Source: Lepeophtheirus salmonis (taxonomy: Eukaryota > Arthropoda > Copepoda > Siphonostomatoida > Caligidae). Taken from it: a DNA stretch of 64,000 nucleotides. Location: NCBI RefSeq assembly GCF_016086655.4, contig NC_052142.2, positions 6,452,422-6,516,421 on the forward strand, written 5' to 3'. The notes beneath the pieces are model-generated. The model made no database searches and was not told the origin of the DNA. It worked only from the letters and a program-made list of their open reading frames with translations. The position numbers and the translations under genes are program-made. This document shows positions 46,028-58,621 of the stretch, one piece after another (positions within the stretch are counted from its first letter, which is position 1; every line of letters starts with the position of its first letter).

Positions 46028-47060
46028 TTATTGTCTATGAAACACAGCAAGAGCAGGAATTAAAACTTCGGTATCATTGGATGATGAGATCACGCTTGAG
46101 GTAGACATTGAGGTGGTATTGGCAGTGGTATGTTGCTTTTGGACTTCATGTTTTGATAATGGCATCAACGTTATAGCATCAGAACATGGATTACCAGTGA
46201 AAGGGGCTGAGAATACGCCATAGCTGGCAGTATTCTCAGCCCTAAAGGCTAAAAAAGACTTCGTATAATTCGTTGTACTATCTGGGCTAACACCCGTCCT
46301 CTTAATATGGCCTGGGGATCCTTCGAAAAGGGTTAACGATGATTTATTACAATTCGGTAAGATTTCTATCAACCCCTCTGCAGGACGGGGTGGACACCCA
46401 GGCTGAGAGTTTCCCTGTATTGAGATATTCCGAGGTGAGATCAATCCATTGCGAGCAATATAAGGCTTCGTTTCAGAATTAACGGCTAAATTATAACCAA
46501 GGGACTAAAAAAATGATATTGGATACTATAGTTAAATCCGAACATATTGTAGAACTTACAGATGAACTTCCATTTACAGGAATAAATCCTGGAGCAGATG
46601 GATTAGGACTAGGTACCTCGTGATAATTATGAGTTGACGATAGAAGAATTGGAGTACTACCAGACTGAGGCCTTCGTATAAACGAATCAAAATGATGGTC
46701 AAAAATGGATGCATTGTTCTGAGATGATGGTGCACATGGCGGAGGCATACTATTGGTCGGTTGGGTCAAATTATAATGGCTAGACCATGACTCAGTACAT
46801 GTTGTGTTGGAAGATCCAGATTGATGCTGCTGTGAAAGAGAACCCTGCTGACACCATAGGTTATTCTCCCCAGTTACAGCAGATACGGAACTACTCTGAG
46901 GAAACCCGAAGTGACTATGCTGGTTTGCCTGCTGGGTGTGCTAATAAGATAATAAACGACATAAGGTAAATGTTATTACGTGTTACTAGCTTACCATATC
47001 AATCTGTCTATTATTCAAAGACCTTTGTGTTGTCGACAATTTTGTAGAATCACCAGAACT
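46028..47060 (-). CDS. 3' exons of a Ser/Gln/Pro-rich protein, three phase-0 exons
   Basis: Three exons join cleanly on the minus strand. Exon a is 47060-46995 (22 codons; acceptor TTTATTTCAG, donor GTAAGC). Exon b is 46940-46560 (127 codons; acceptor TTATTAG, donor GTAAGT). Exon c is 46504-46028 (158 codons plus stop; acceptor ATTTTTTTAG). All boundaries are phase 0, and each frame stays open across the exon while the short introns (54 and 55 bp) contain stops. The 307 encoded residues are low-complexity: Ser, Gln, Pro, Asn and Thr dominate (QQHQSGSSNTT, MPPPCAPSSQNN, TSMSTSSVISSS), typical of disordered tails of transcription or chromatin proteins. No folded domain was recognised. The 5' part of the gene lies upstream. 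The nearest same-strand candidate is the CXXC exon ending at 58622, also phase 0. A separate gene is equally possible. Confidence 0.7.
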
Positions 47061-50000
47061 CTGAAATAAATAAATGAAAAATACTTATAAGATGATGCTC
47101 AAAATCTATGATTTATTTATTTATTTTAAAACAAACTAAAATAGTTACGTATCTAGGACATATTAGTCCATAACGCTGCGTAGATCTCTAACGCATAAAA
47201 AAAAATTGCAAAGAAAATAAAGTTAATACTTAGGGCATTCAGGTACGTCAACATAAAAACAATCTTGAATCAAAATCTCTATAAGGAGAGTATCCCATTT
47301 TATTCTTGTTTTACTTCATATTAATATCTACAGCCCAATAATTCAGAGTAAAATAACGGGTTTTAATTCAAATTTTTAAGATGGATTAAGAACTCAAGAA
47401 TTTTATCTATATTTGAATAACCAATATTTGATTTAAGATACTTATACAGGGTCTAACTGGTAATTCCAGACAAGGTTTGCAATAAAAAGAGTAACATGAT
47501 CAAGGTTAAGTTAAGGTCAAGGACCTTAACTTATCAACATAAAAATAGAAATAAATTTTATTTGATTCCACCGCTGTCAGCCACTACCACGCGCTCGATC
47601 TTGTTCCTAAAGCTAACATGGAGGTAGTTCCATAATTTTTTATAAGAAAAGAAACAAACTTTTCGCCTGAGGTCACAGATTTGGGCATGGGCATATTTAG
47701 AACCAAAGTTAGATATATATATAATTTAGTTTAAGTTATATATTTTACCACTTTAATTGATCCGTAGCACTAGTTACGTGCATCTAAAATTTAACCTTGA
47801 TATTCTACCATCCATATTTGCAATAATGTAAATTAGGATTTATTTTTACCACTTCAGCATTAATTGTAAGCCTTTAAATGATATACTCGAATTTAATTTA
47901 ACAGTTGAATATATAGATTTCGGCGTAAATGGGTTAATATCAGAAGATGATCGTTTAAATGTGATAACCCAACAAATTAGGAAACATAAAAAATTAATCA
48001 ACAGGCGGAGGATTTTGATATTTTTATGTTTAGTTCGCAAAGAAATCACAATTGATATTGAAAAAAAAATGTTGTCTTTGATACCCGATTCTTTGTCATT
48101 GACAAAGACTGTGATTGAATTGCGAGTACCAAAACGAACCATTCACCGTCATCGAGCTCATAGAGCGCTTCTTGGCCAGCTTCGACAAGGCCTTTGTTGT
48201 ATTCTCTTTAATTGACCTCTTCAGACCGACCAGAATGGTCAAGGTCATCATTCTTGGTTACGTCGCTCTACGTGCATAATGCTCTTGTTATTTCTGAAGT
48301 TAACAGGCTTCTGATTGATCTTGTGATCCTTGATTTATGTGTTCTTGGCTCCCACTTGGGCAAAATGTAATTACTTTACTGCCATTTGTGCCTCCTTATC
48401 CTCTAAAATTTGTATTAAAGACGATAGACGTTCTTGGATGACTTTTTAGTGAGCCCTTTCATATTCAAAGGTTTTATGCTGTCATTCTATTATTCATGTG
48501 TCCCAAATTGAAGGACCTTTGACATTAAAGTTTCAATCCAGAAAACTATAGCATAACTAAATTTCATCGCAATTGGTAAAATTAGAGGTATATAAGTAGG
48601 ATAAGCTATCATTTCCGTAATGTATTCATTATCCCACCAAGTTTCCCTATAACTTTTGTATATTTTCTCTGCTTCTTCATCATTCATGAGTTATAATTAA
48701 ATTCAATTAGATAAACCATTCAACCATCTTGGGCTCATTTAATATTAGGAAAGTACTAATAAGCGTCACAGCCAATTTCTTATTATCAACTTAAACCTTT
48801 TCAATTCACTTTATTTTAAAAGTGACCTCCTCGATTCTTATATTCAATAACTTCAGTTGATATATAAAGCATTGTAAAAAAAATAAAAAATTTGCTTCTA
48901 TGTTAAGTCTTTAATTTTTCTCGATTTTTTGGTGGTTATATACATTTTTTATTAATTTTAATCAAGATAATGTAATAAATAATTCCTTTTTCCAATGCTA
49001 AAATGTAAGTATCAATTTGTTATTTACTTTTGATTTTCAGCTATATACATAGTTATTTCATGTCAAAATATGGCACAGAATCGTAGAGATACCCTAAAAA
49101 CTCTTTTTTTAAAGGCATTAACGGTAAAAATGTTCATTTTCAAGTTCTACAGCTTTAAAAATAATAAATGTGGTCTCTAGCCTGTAGGCACTCCAAGAAC
49201 TACATTATGATACATAATATAAATTTAAGGTAAAAAAATATATACGATTAAAAATAGATAAAATTTAAAACTATAGAAAATAATATATGGCCTTCAAACA
49301 TAGAGGCCACTTTCTTTTAAATACTATTATTCATCTCATTTTCAGTCAGTAACGACCTTCGAAAGCTAGGTATCAAAATTTCATGATAATCTGTTCTTTA
49401 GTTTGTGAGTTGTGCTAAGTGCGACACCACTTTTGTTATTTTCTAAACAAGTGATCAAAAACAATTGGGTTTTAATTTTACACTGCCTCTTAATGGTAAA
49501 AATACTGTTCAAGCTAAGCAATGGCTTAAAAAGTGTTATGGGAATTCTGCAACGTAAAAAATATTTTTTTTTTTAAAGAAAGTATTTTCTTTGTTAAGGA
49601 AGATACTTTTCTGACCAAGTGGTATTAGTAAGAATGACAGTAGAAATATCTGTTTTTTAATTATCGTTTTTCATTCAAGATGTTCTGAGCTCTCGTTGTA
49701 ACAGCATTTATTTATTTTCCCTATGAGTCTGTATAAAATTTATTTATCTTGGTCATGCAGTGGGTAAAATGGATCAGTCATATACGATCTGTAGGCTCTT
49801 GTGTTGTCTAGAAAAAAGAGCAAAACTTATTTTGTCCTTGAAAACTCACAGAAAACTTTTTATATTTGAACAACTAAATCGATAAAGAGGGTAGTTATTT
49901 TTTAATGTTGAAGAGGCTTCGATTAACTGATAGCATGTAATTTGAAATAGTACAAAAATGAGTCAACGTTTGAAGGTTCCTCCTTAGGATAAAAACTTGT

Positions 50001-50089
50001 AACATTAAAATTATTTAAGGAAAGATGTAACTGGTCTTGAAGTATGGCATATAATACCATTTGCTAATTTATAGAGTTTAATTGCCATT
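47061..50089. other. Probable intron or intergenic stretch, with a hAT-related scrap
   Basis: No further exon of the minus-strand gene was found. The segment at about 49400-49640 resembles 32060-32260 of the old hAT relative (shared AATTTTACA, then GTTATGGGAA and TTTTCTGACCA-like blocks), so it is a fragment of that family. A minus-strand frame from ATG 48687 to 48490 (MNDEEAEKIYKSYRETWW...) is 65 codons with unusual Trp/Tyr-rich content but no known motif. A plus-strand frame at 47961-48215 is basic and unrecognised. Confidence 0.4.
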
Positions 50090-50985
50090 TTGTAGAGTAC
50101 AGGGCATCTTAACGATTTACAATGTTGAAGTGAATTCATAGAAAAAGGAAAAAGGCTTAATGATCGTCCACATTCAGAGGCAATTCAAAATTGATCCTGA
50201 GACCACAAATATCATTTAAAAAAATCCAGGAATTTCTATGGTTGAAATTGCTAAGAAAAAGTTTGTGTGTCCTGCCCCCGTGTACAATTTTATCAAAGCT
50301 GACTGAAATAAATCCCTTGAGATATTTAGAGAGGCTCTTCCAAAGACACCAAAAATTCCGTGTCAAAATCTTATTAAATCAGGAGCCGTGGATTATTTTT
50401 TTTAAATCTTCGAACAATAAAACATTTGATATTGATCTAGTCATAAATTTGCAAAATAAGGGTAGCTTTAATTAAATTTGCTACATATACAGGACAAGAT
50501 AACCTGCAGCAGTAATGATGCTATGTGTTGCATAAATTTGTCTTAATAAAGGATGCCGATTAACTGCAGCAGACTACTTCGTGACCTAGGAGAAAAATTT
50601 TATTCCATAGGTCTACAAAATCAGTAAGCAATCTCGAAAGTATACTTAAGTATTTTAACAAGCCGGAGCTTTTTCTCATACTACAAATAATGTTCCAAGA
50701 GTGAATGACAAAAACATATGAACATTTGATTGAAAGAACTTCGGCCTCCACATTACCCAGACTTCAATCAATTGGACTTCTCTATACGGCGGTAAATATA
50801 GTGCAGAGGCTGACAAATACGCCATAGTAATATAGAAAACCTGAACTTATCTATCAACTATTAATGAGGCCCATGGAGATCAAGATACAAGATTGATCAG
50901 TCGTTAAGAAGCTGCCAAGCTCTTCGGATCTCTTTTCTTTGAACAAGGGTGAGTTTCTGAAGACATATTCTTCGGGTGCTCTTCT
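50090..50985 (+). pseudogene. mariner/Tc1-superfamily transposase remnant
   Basis: Plus-strand frames near 50170-50300 give KIDPETTNII and KNPGISMVEIAKKKFV, a helix-turn-helix like the one in the remnant at 16576-17040. They are followed by IFREALPKTPKIP. Near 50735-50790 the sequence reads LRPPHYPDFNQLDFSIRR, the degraded form of the WPPxSPDLNPLDYSIW block that carries the third catalytic Asp in this superfamily. After that SNIENLNLSI fits the usual C-terminal helix. The central part with the first Asp is not recognisable. Stops are frequent. It lies inside the putative large intron of the minus-strand gene. Confidence 0.6.
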
Positions 50986-51349
50986 TTAGAGAGGCCTCTT
51001 GATATACTTAAATTCAATTCAAATGATTTTTTCCTGGTCCTTCCCAACTCCACATTACGAGTGAAGTAATTAAATTATTATTAATAATACTATTTACTCC
51101 ATAATTAAATGTTTGTTAATTTAGTTTATTTTCTGAAGTTCTTTTTTTCCTTGCCCTTCCATTCCAAGATTTGGATCTGTATAATAAGACACACTTCTAT
51201 AATAGCAAAAAGAAACCACAATATTAAAAACAAACAAAAAAACATAAACACTAACATTTTTCTATATACTTGCCTTTAAAAATAAAACACGTAATATAAT
51301 TGATTTAGAAAATTAAACATCTAGAGGCTCATAGCTTCATGATACATAA

Positions 51350-51768
51350 AAATACCTCATTTTTATTATTGAAGCTCCCTCAAAAACGTTCTACATCGTT
51401 GTCATTTTGAGATAATACCACTACAATAGTAAAAGAATAGAACTCATATTTAAATTGCTCTTTTAAAAAAATTCCATATATTCGCGTGCCATAGCTAGGA
51501 AGAAAAGTGGTGAAAAGAGGAAGAAAAGTGGTGAAAAGAGGAAGAAAAGTGGTGAAAAGAGAAAGAAAAGGAAGTTTGTAGAACTTAAAAGGTGTGAAAC
51601 TAAATCCCTCTTGAGAGTAGGATCCCGAATTCAGGATCAGTATTCATCAATGGAGAAGTGTGTATGTGTGGGAAAGAATCCCTCTGGAACGGTACCTTTC
51701 CTCTATGATATGATTTAGTGATGATTTGCTCTGATGACTTCCTTCTGTATCTGACTCCCAACAAGTTT
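51350..51768. repeat. Copy of the composite repeat at 36375-37645, target of hAT copy D
   Basis: Shares blocks with 36375-36480 (ATCGTTGTCATTTTGAGATAA) and with 37565-37645 (ATTCATCAATGGAGAA, TGTGTGGGAAAGAATC). It contains a 21-bp tandem repeat (AAGAAAAGTGGTGAAAAGAGG, three copies starting at 51500, 51521 and 51542). hAT copy D begins nine bases beyond its right edge, at 51777. Confidence 0.6.
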
Positions 51769-51776
51769 GCTATGAG

Positions 51777-53707
51777 TAAGGGTGATAATTTTGGTAAGAA
51801 TAGAAAAGCGTGCGAGGAGAAGAGAAGAAATACTTATGGCATCATTGATTAAATAATATACATCTTCTTCTATCAATCTAGAACGTTATCATTCCCGCCT
51901 TTATTATTCAATATTAATATAATATTAGATGGTGATAGTCGATAGAAAACTGAATAAAATGCCTAAAATAACTTCGCATTCTCTCTCGATTTCTGAAAAT
52001 GGAGGCCCAGGAATTTGGAAAATACTTACCGGATGAGAAACAGATGGTTTGTCGGATTTGTCGATATAAATGTGCCTTTAGTCCCATGTCTAGAATTACA
52101 CACCACTCGAATATCCTCATTTAATAACAAGATTCATCTATAAAATCAAGTTAACGATGAATACATCAAAACAGACTTAAACTCTGATCTCACAAAAATA
52201 CTTATTACATGTAATATACCCTTATCCATTGCTAATCATCTACGTTCGAAGTTTATGGAGAAATACACGGGTAAACCTATCCCTTCCTGAGGAACAATCA
52301 TTAATTTAATGGAAGATGTTGGTACTGATGTTATTTATAGAAATACATATAAAAATATTTTGAGTCATCCACACCAAATGACGATCAAGTTATCAGTAAA
52401 AAATATAAAATATTTACTAATTTTGAAATGAAACACTGAATTTAATACTATATAACAGTAAGTATTCAATTTTTTTTAAATTTAACCCTAAAATATGATT
52501 CAATTTTAGCCAAAATTATCAAGAATTATCATAAACAACTCATTCAATGGCAAAAAATAAGTCCATAAATGGGCACAACAACGGGAGTAGTAGCTTTGGA
52601 TGGTTCGCAAATAGTTTGTCTGAGACTAATTTCTTCACTTAAAGACTTGGGTATGATCATTAGGTTTTCCAATATTACATAGTCAATACATATTACTTTT
52701 TTATCAATTAAGGCTTAGCTATGGTTGATAGGCTCCAAGAAATAGTGTTCAGAAAACTCATAAGAGGCAAAAACAACTGCTTAAATGGTCACAAGAACAG
52801 GGGTAGTTACATTGGGTGTAGCAATATAATTAGCAATTGTGTATAATCTTCATGATAATAGTATGTTGTTATATAAGCATAAATAACGGGGGGGTAAATC
52901 TTTTTTGATGCTCTTAATAAGGAGTAATATCGCCGGACATTACTACATAATTAGGTTTTGCAATAAATCTTTACGATGGATTTAATTCTAACATTTTTTT
53001 TATTAGTATATTTATTTTCTAATTTTATGATTTTGATATTTACTTTATTATTAATAATTAGTTAGATCTCATCGGTAGAGATATATCTATCCTGTGCACA
53101 ATTGTATATAGCAACTTCCACATGGAGAAGAGGGGTGATTATCTTTTTGATTAAACTCCACGTCTCGCTAGTGTTTTGCAACCTAAAGTTATGACATATA
53201 ACTGGATTCCAATGTCAGAACAAGAAAATATTATTTGGATCAATCTACTATTTCAATATTCTGTATATATAATTTATTGTTATTAGTTATATGATTCCAA
53301 TTGTTTAATTTTGTATATTTAACATAAAGTTATGATGGTATATTTTTTAGTATGTAGATTATATTTAATTAAAGCCTTCTTTTTTAAATCTGGAACTTCA
53401 AATACATTTCGAAATACTCTACTTGGTCGTTGCATTAGCTATTCTGAGAATAAGGTTAAAATGAATTGCAATTTCATGGAGTGTGACGTTTTCAAATCTA
53501 CTGTAACGGATAAAAAACCTCTAAGTCAATTATACGTAGTATATCTTCATTAAATTTTTTGCTAATAAATAGTTTCGTTATACCCTCAAAAATCATAATA
53601 AAGCAGTCAGATGATAATCACATCAGTATTTTAAACAATGATACCATATGTATATTCCCCCCCCCTTCTCCTTGCACGCGTTTTTCTCTACAATATTATC
53701 AACCTTA
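51777..53707 (+). mobile_element. hAT-family element, copy D, with perfect 8-bp target-site duplication
   Basis: GCTATGAG occurs at 51769-51776 and again at 53708-53715. The element runs from TAAGGGTGATAATTTTGGTA at 51777 to a right end whose complement is TAAGGTTGATAATATTGTAG. The terminal repeats continue imperfectly for about 70 bp (GCGTGC, AGGAGAAG, ATGG-ATCATT). The coding strand is plus, opposite to copies A-C. Near 52015-52110 the frame gives YLPDEKQMVCRICRYKCAFS, but 51930-52330 is broken by stops. A donor-like ACAGTAAGT at about 52457 follows the CGGBP1-like piece. An open frame at 53332-53553 (NKVKMNCNFMECDVF...) may be part of a second exon. Length 1931 bp. It sits in the putative intron of the minus-strand CXXC or Ser/Gln-rich gene. 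No intact protein. Confidence 0.9.
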
Positions 53708-53715
53708 GCTATGAG

Positions 53716-55389
53716 TGATCTTGTGACTAAGGAGATTGAAACAAGGATGCATGAGTGCATAGATCCATGAAATAAAGTCATAATGTACGAATGTCTGGAT
53801 GAACATTGGTCACAGTCAAGAAAATAAACAGTCAATTATTCTTTGTTCAACAATCACACCGTCGAGATTGATTAAAAAGATATATATTGACAAACTATAA
53901 TAAATAAATATGCTTTAGAATCAATAAAAAAAATTATGAAAAATCGTGTTTTCTATATACTTAGGAAAAGTACAAAGTCTGGACCAGAGCAACATTTTTA
54001 TGGAAACGAAGAGTTGCTTTAATCTGGATTTATTAATACAAGTTGAGATATGATGAAATTAAATGTAAATACTAATTTAATAAATCTATATTTTCTGTTG
54101 AACAATTACCCACTTATAAAAACTTTTAGAAATCTATATTTTCTGTTGAACAATTACCCACTTATAAAAACTTTTAGAAATCTACAGCATCAGCACTGCA
54201 ATTAATTTTTTGTTACCCACCAATCTTAACTATCACTAAAATATGTATTAAGAAAATATACACATTTGAACGGTATATAGAACTCCTAGGATGAGCTTTA
54301 ACTAAACACGCGTGTTATTAAATTGAGTCACCTGAAATTTCTCCAACTTCTGCTCCTACACAGTCACTTATTATAACATTATACCTTCGCCTTGTTCTCG
54401 GAAGCTTTTCTCATACTAGAATTATTCTCAAACACTTTGTCATGACCTAATATATAAGACATAAAAGTGATCATGGATTTTAGTAGGAAGTGTTGATGTC
54501 ATTTCAATATTTATCGATGTCTTCTCATTATATAAATACATTATGAGGCACTTTTTTGAGATAAAATTATATAATAGATGATACCATCCTTTCCAAGGAT
54601 AAAAATGTATATGTTAAAGTAAACTAATGTTCAAAATTTTAACAAATATTAATTTTTTTTACTTTCATATTTAAGAAAATTTTATTATTATCTTCCATTT
54701 GGAAAGCCTTTCAAGGCTATAAGATTATCCTTTGGGCTGCTAGAATGAAAACAAAGACCAAGTATCTCGAATTTTACCGCATTTTTAAAAAGTCTTCAAA
54801 AATAAAGCTAAATGACCCTTGCCGCAGGCATCTCCGATGTCCAATGTAAAAGTTATTTTTATAGTTATAGTTTAGAGGAAGGGTCCAACAAGTTCTCGCA
54901 AGCTACCAGTAGTCCGCAACCCCTATCTAAGTAACTCACCAAATGCCCTTGGCTAGATAATACTCTATTTTTATATATTTTAGATATGCAGTACTTTCAA
55001 CGAAAATATTTGTAGCTATATTCATAAGAGCAACTTCAAAAATGGCGCGCCTCACATTTTCAACATTGTGTAACGACATTTTTACTTTTTCTAGAAATAT
55101 ATTTTTTTATTTTGTATATGTATTTTCCTAGTATTTGTATTGTATACATTTTGATATCTTTTTTTTTATAAATATAATTTCAATTTCAGCAAGCCAATAT
55201 CATTTTTCCCTTGTTTGGACAACAATGAAAGAATCTCTATTGTAAAAAAAGAAAAGAATCTGTTATACCTTTCTGCATGTTAATACTTAATATAATATAT
55301 TTACAAATTTTGAGACTTCTAGATTCATTATTTAATTTAAAAAAAAAAATATTTCAATAGAAAGAGTTGTTCAAATTCGGAAAAAATGT
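53716..55389. other. AT-rich stretch without a recognised gene
   Basis: No coding region is supported. It holds the 48-bp tandem duplication at 54083-54178, listed separately. Confidence 0.4.
54083..54178. repeat. 48-bp perfect tandem duplication
   Basis: The 48-bp unit beginning AATCTATATTTTCTGTTGAA occurs twice in a row with no difference that I can see, in contrast to the decayed repeats around it. This suggests a recent duplication, or an assembly artefact. Confidence 0.9.
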
Positions 55390-56060
55390 TAAAACATCAT
55401 TTAATTTGATGGTAGAAGATGCTTTCCTCCAAGTTCCGGCTGTATCAACATTGAAAAACTAGGCCTCAGACATCGTCACAGCCACCAGAAAGTCATCTAC
55501 TACAAAGAGATCGTTCGACGGAGCACTGAAAGAGGTAACTGTGAAACCGAAACGACTTATCTACCTAATTACTCTAGATATCTGTCGAGAGAAAGATATC
55601 ACGGCTTCAAAGGCTATTCCGCTTGCCAAGCAGTGTTGTTCCCATTATAAATAAATACTCCAAATCAAAAAATATTCCTATGACAGCGTCGCCCACCAAC
55701 TGGCTGAAGCACTGCTAAATTTAGCTGTCCGTCGCTTTAAAGACCTAGAGAAGAACCCAGTCCTTGCCAAAGCACCAATTCTAGATGATTACTTTGGAAA
55801 AAGCTCCTTACATGATTTGACTAAAGAAGATGATACTATCCTTCAGCTTAAAAGATAAATGTTAGAGATTGATAAGGAGCAAACACCTGTCCAACATTCC
55901 ATCCAGCAAGTGGAAGCTCCCTAACAAAAGTCAGCTGTATGGGCCACCTTCCAAAGGACTGAGTCTCCAACTAATCGACAAATGTCAAATACCAAAATGG
56001 AGATGCAGTCTTTCCTGTCCGAATAGTTGGATCCAGAATGGAACTTCAGAATTTTGCTAT
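55390..56060 (+). pseudogene. hAT transposase C-terminal remnant (ZBED-like)
   Basis: Plus-strand frames give AFLQVPAVSTLKN, SFDGALKEV, then LITLDICREKDITASKAIPL and, near 55680-55860, YDSVAHQLAEALLNLAVRRF and KAPILDDYFGKSSL. In ZBED-type hAT transposases a segment of the form E-K-x-x-T-x-S-x-x-x-P-L is followed by helices and by A-x-x-L-D-P-R-x-K, and the order here matches. Three stops or frame changes separate the pieces. The catalytic N-terminal half and the final dimerisation motif were not found. It is a different hAT lineage from the four CGGBP1-like copies and from the DUF4371-type remnant. Confidence 0.6.
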
Positions 56061-56430
56061 TTTTAGGAAAATTCTAATTGTTGTTTAATAATTTAGAACC
56101 GGCAAAATTTGAGGTTTCAGTTTCCTTTTAAGAACCGAGGGAAAAATCGATTTTAAGGCAAAATTGCTAATTATAAGAACCAAGAATCTATTTTTCAGTT
56201 TCGGTAAAAATCTTTTCCCATCACTAGCGACATATATAACATTGATAAGTGAATAAGTTACAATAGAGATATATTTGTAGTAATAAATATAACAATGCTA
56301 GTAATAATATTTTTTGATGTTTTAGTACAGAATGTGAAATGTGTCAGAAACATGTAAATGTTCAGGAAAATAAAGCTCATTCATTAATTTAGGAAAAAAT
56401 GTCAAGATAAAAAAAAGGAAAGGTGTCTAA
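56061..56430. other. AT-rich spacer, no recognised gene
   Basis: Nothing supported. Confidence 0.35.
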
Positions 56431-57560
56431 ATGGAAAAAATGCCAAGATTCTTTTAATCTGATATAATATCCATCACCAATATAATATATAATAAGAGAA
56501 ATGAAAAATGAACAAACACGACAAGGGTTCCAATGGCAGGATTGCTAATCACTTAATTCTCCGTTATAATTAACAATATCATTAGACATGATGGACTATT
56601 CATAATGGACAATACTCTTGGATTGACGGATAAGCATTTGCAAAATACTACGTAAGAGCAGCGATTTCCACTTCGTTATGATCCAGGATGTGTCAGAAGA
56701 AGAGTTGGTTGGCTGTGGAGTGACAAACCACTAAGAGGATTCGGGGAGGTAGTCACAGGTCGAGTCGTTGGAGAGTACGAGGAAAACTGTAAAGCTCAGT
56801 ACAGTTGGAGCAACCTGAAATTGCAATAGAACGATGGTCTTCGTCTCTTCATAAACCTGCTTTCTTGCCCAAAGAGAACGTAACAGGCTGCATTACGTAG
56901 TTGTCTAAAGGACTCGAATTCTCGAAGTTGTTCATCTAAGACTGTGAATTCATACTTTCAATGTATCAAACAAAGTATGAGAACCATAAAAAGTGACTTA
57001 TAGGCTCTTTCAACGAATCTTATCAATCCCTATATAACAATTGAATAGATTCAAGAATTGAATTATGAAGGGATATTTAAGAAGAGATTTAAATATTTCA
57101 AATGTAGGATTATTTATTACGGGGTCATTATAAGATATTGAAATCGTATACGTTAAGATAATTTTGTTATGTGTTTGCTTGTACAGCCCCATAAAATATA
57201 AGATCACTCAAGAAATAAAAAAATCAAACTAAAATCTTAAATGATACATATTTTTTCTAAGTGGTTTGTCGCTCCACAGCCAACCAACTCTTCTTCTGAC
57301 ATATCCTGGATCATAACAAAGTGGAAATCACTGCTCTTACGTTGTTATTTGCAAATGCTTGTCCGTCAATCCAAGAGTATTGTCCAATATGAATAGTCCA
57401 TCATGTCTAATGATATTGTAATTAATAACGGAGAATTAAGTGATTAGCACTCCTTTCATTCGAACTGATGTCGTGTTTGTTTATTTTACTTTTTTCTTAT
57501 TTTATGTTATATTGGTGATAGATATTATATCAGTTTAAAAGAATCTTGCCATTTTTTCCT
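56431..57560. mobile_element. Large inverted repeat: two 305-bp arms around a 521-bp centre
   Basis: The left arm 56431-56735 and the right arm 57257-57560 are reverse complements with roughly 85-90 percent identity by eye. Matching blocks include TAATGATATTG near the middle, GTATTGTCCA, and GTTGGTTGGCTGTGGAG at the inner ends. The outer edges pair GGAAAAAATGCCAAGATTCT with its complement near 57541. The 521-bp centre shows no recognised protein. The layout fits a foldback transposon, or two copies of a short element inserted head to head. A transcript across it could form a long double-stranded stem. Confidence 0.85.
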
Positions 57561-58615
57561 GACGCCGATTATATTGATGATATTAAAATTCGATTTAAAG
57601 TTCAAATACCGCACGATCAAATTGACTGAATTTGTATAAAATATGTTTATGTAAAATTTTTAAGAAATAACAATCATATTAATAACTTTTTGGACAGTTT
57701 TTCAGTGATTTAATATTGTATCTGACTCTTTAAAAAATCATCTTCGGGTTTTCATTGAAATAAAAAACTTATTAAAGTTTTTCTTTGTTTCATCAAAAAA
57801 ATCCCGGCTTGCTTTTATGTTATCACCATACATATAAATATATAAACTGAAGAGATAAAATGAAATATTAACCCTCTCTAAAGAATAGGATTTTTTCTCC
57901 AATTTAGAAATTACATTATAATTAGTAATTAATATACATAGTCAAGATCTTTCGTTCATTATTTTGCCGTTTTTGGGCACATGCAAAGTTTACGCGTTTC
58001 AACTAAGAAGAAAATATAACTGATAAGAGCAGAATCAAACTAAAAATTAATTTTATTTAAGACCATATAGAAGTTACAATCGATGATGGGACTTATATAT
58101 ATATGTTAAAGTAGAAGTTTATTAAGTAATTTTCAATTATTAAAAATAAATTATTTGCGATGAACTTGTTTTTAATGCATGATAGAAATAATACTGATAA
58201 AATGGTTCATTGCCGTTCAAACAAATACTAGGAATTATTTTGATCAGATAAATATTATAAAGAGATAAAGTTTAAAATCAATTTTATTAGGTAAGCCCTT
58301 TTTTATGTTACTACAACTAAGATCAATACTGAAAATATTTGAATATTTATTAATAAATACAAAATAATTTCCTGATAGTAATAAACATAATTGTGCAGAC
58401 AAAGAGAAAATAAAATTAAAGAAATAATTGAAGCGTTTATTTCAAAATGAACGTTAATGATTTTTAATGTGAATAATTTTAAATTAATTCTACATAAACT
58501 AGTTACGTATGAGAATGAATATTTCCTTTTTTTTAAATAAAATCCATTCCAACGATAATACTCATTACTCAGATGCAATACCAATATTTCAGTGAATAAA
58601 AAATGATTTAATATT
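57561..58615. other. AT-rich stretch, probably start of the intron after the CXXC exon
   Basis: No exon or motif was recognised here. An AT-driven minus-strand open frame at 58584-58303 shows no features. Confidence 0.4.
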
Positions 58616-58621
58616 ACTTAC

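Noticed and set aside
48490..48687. 65-codon minus-strand frame with Trp/Tyr-rich content as an extra exon of the CXXC gene
   Set aside because: No acceptor or donor fits the phase-0 pattern and it has its own ATG and stop. Kept only as a remark.
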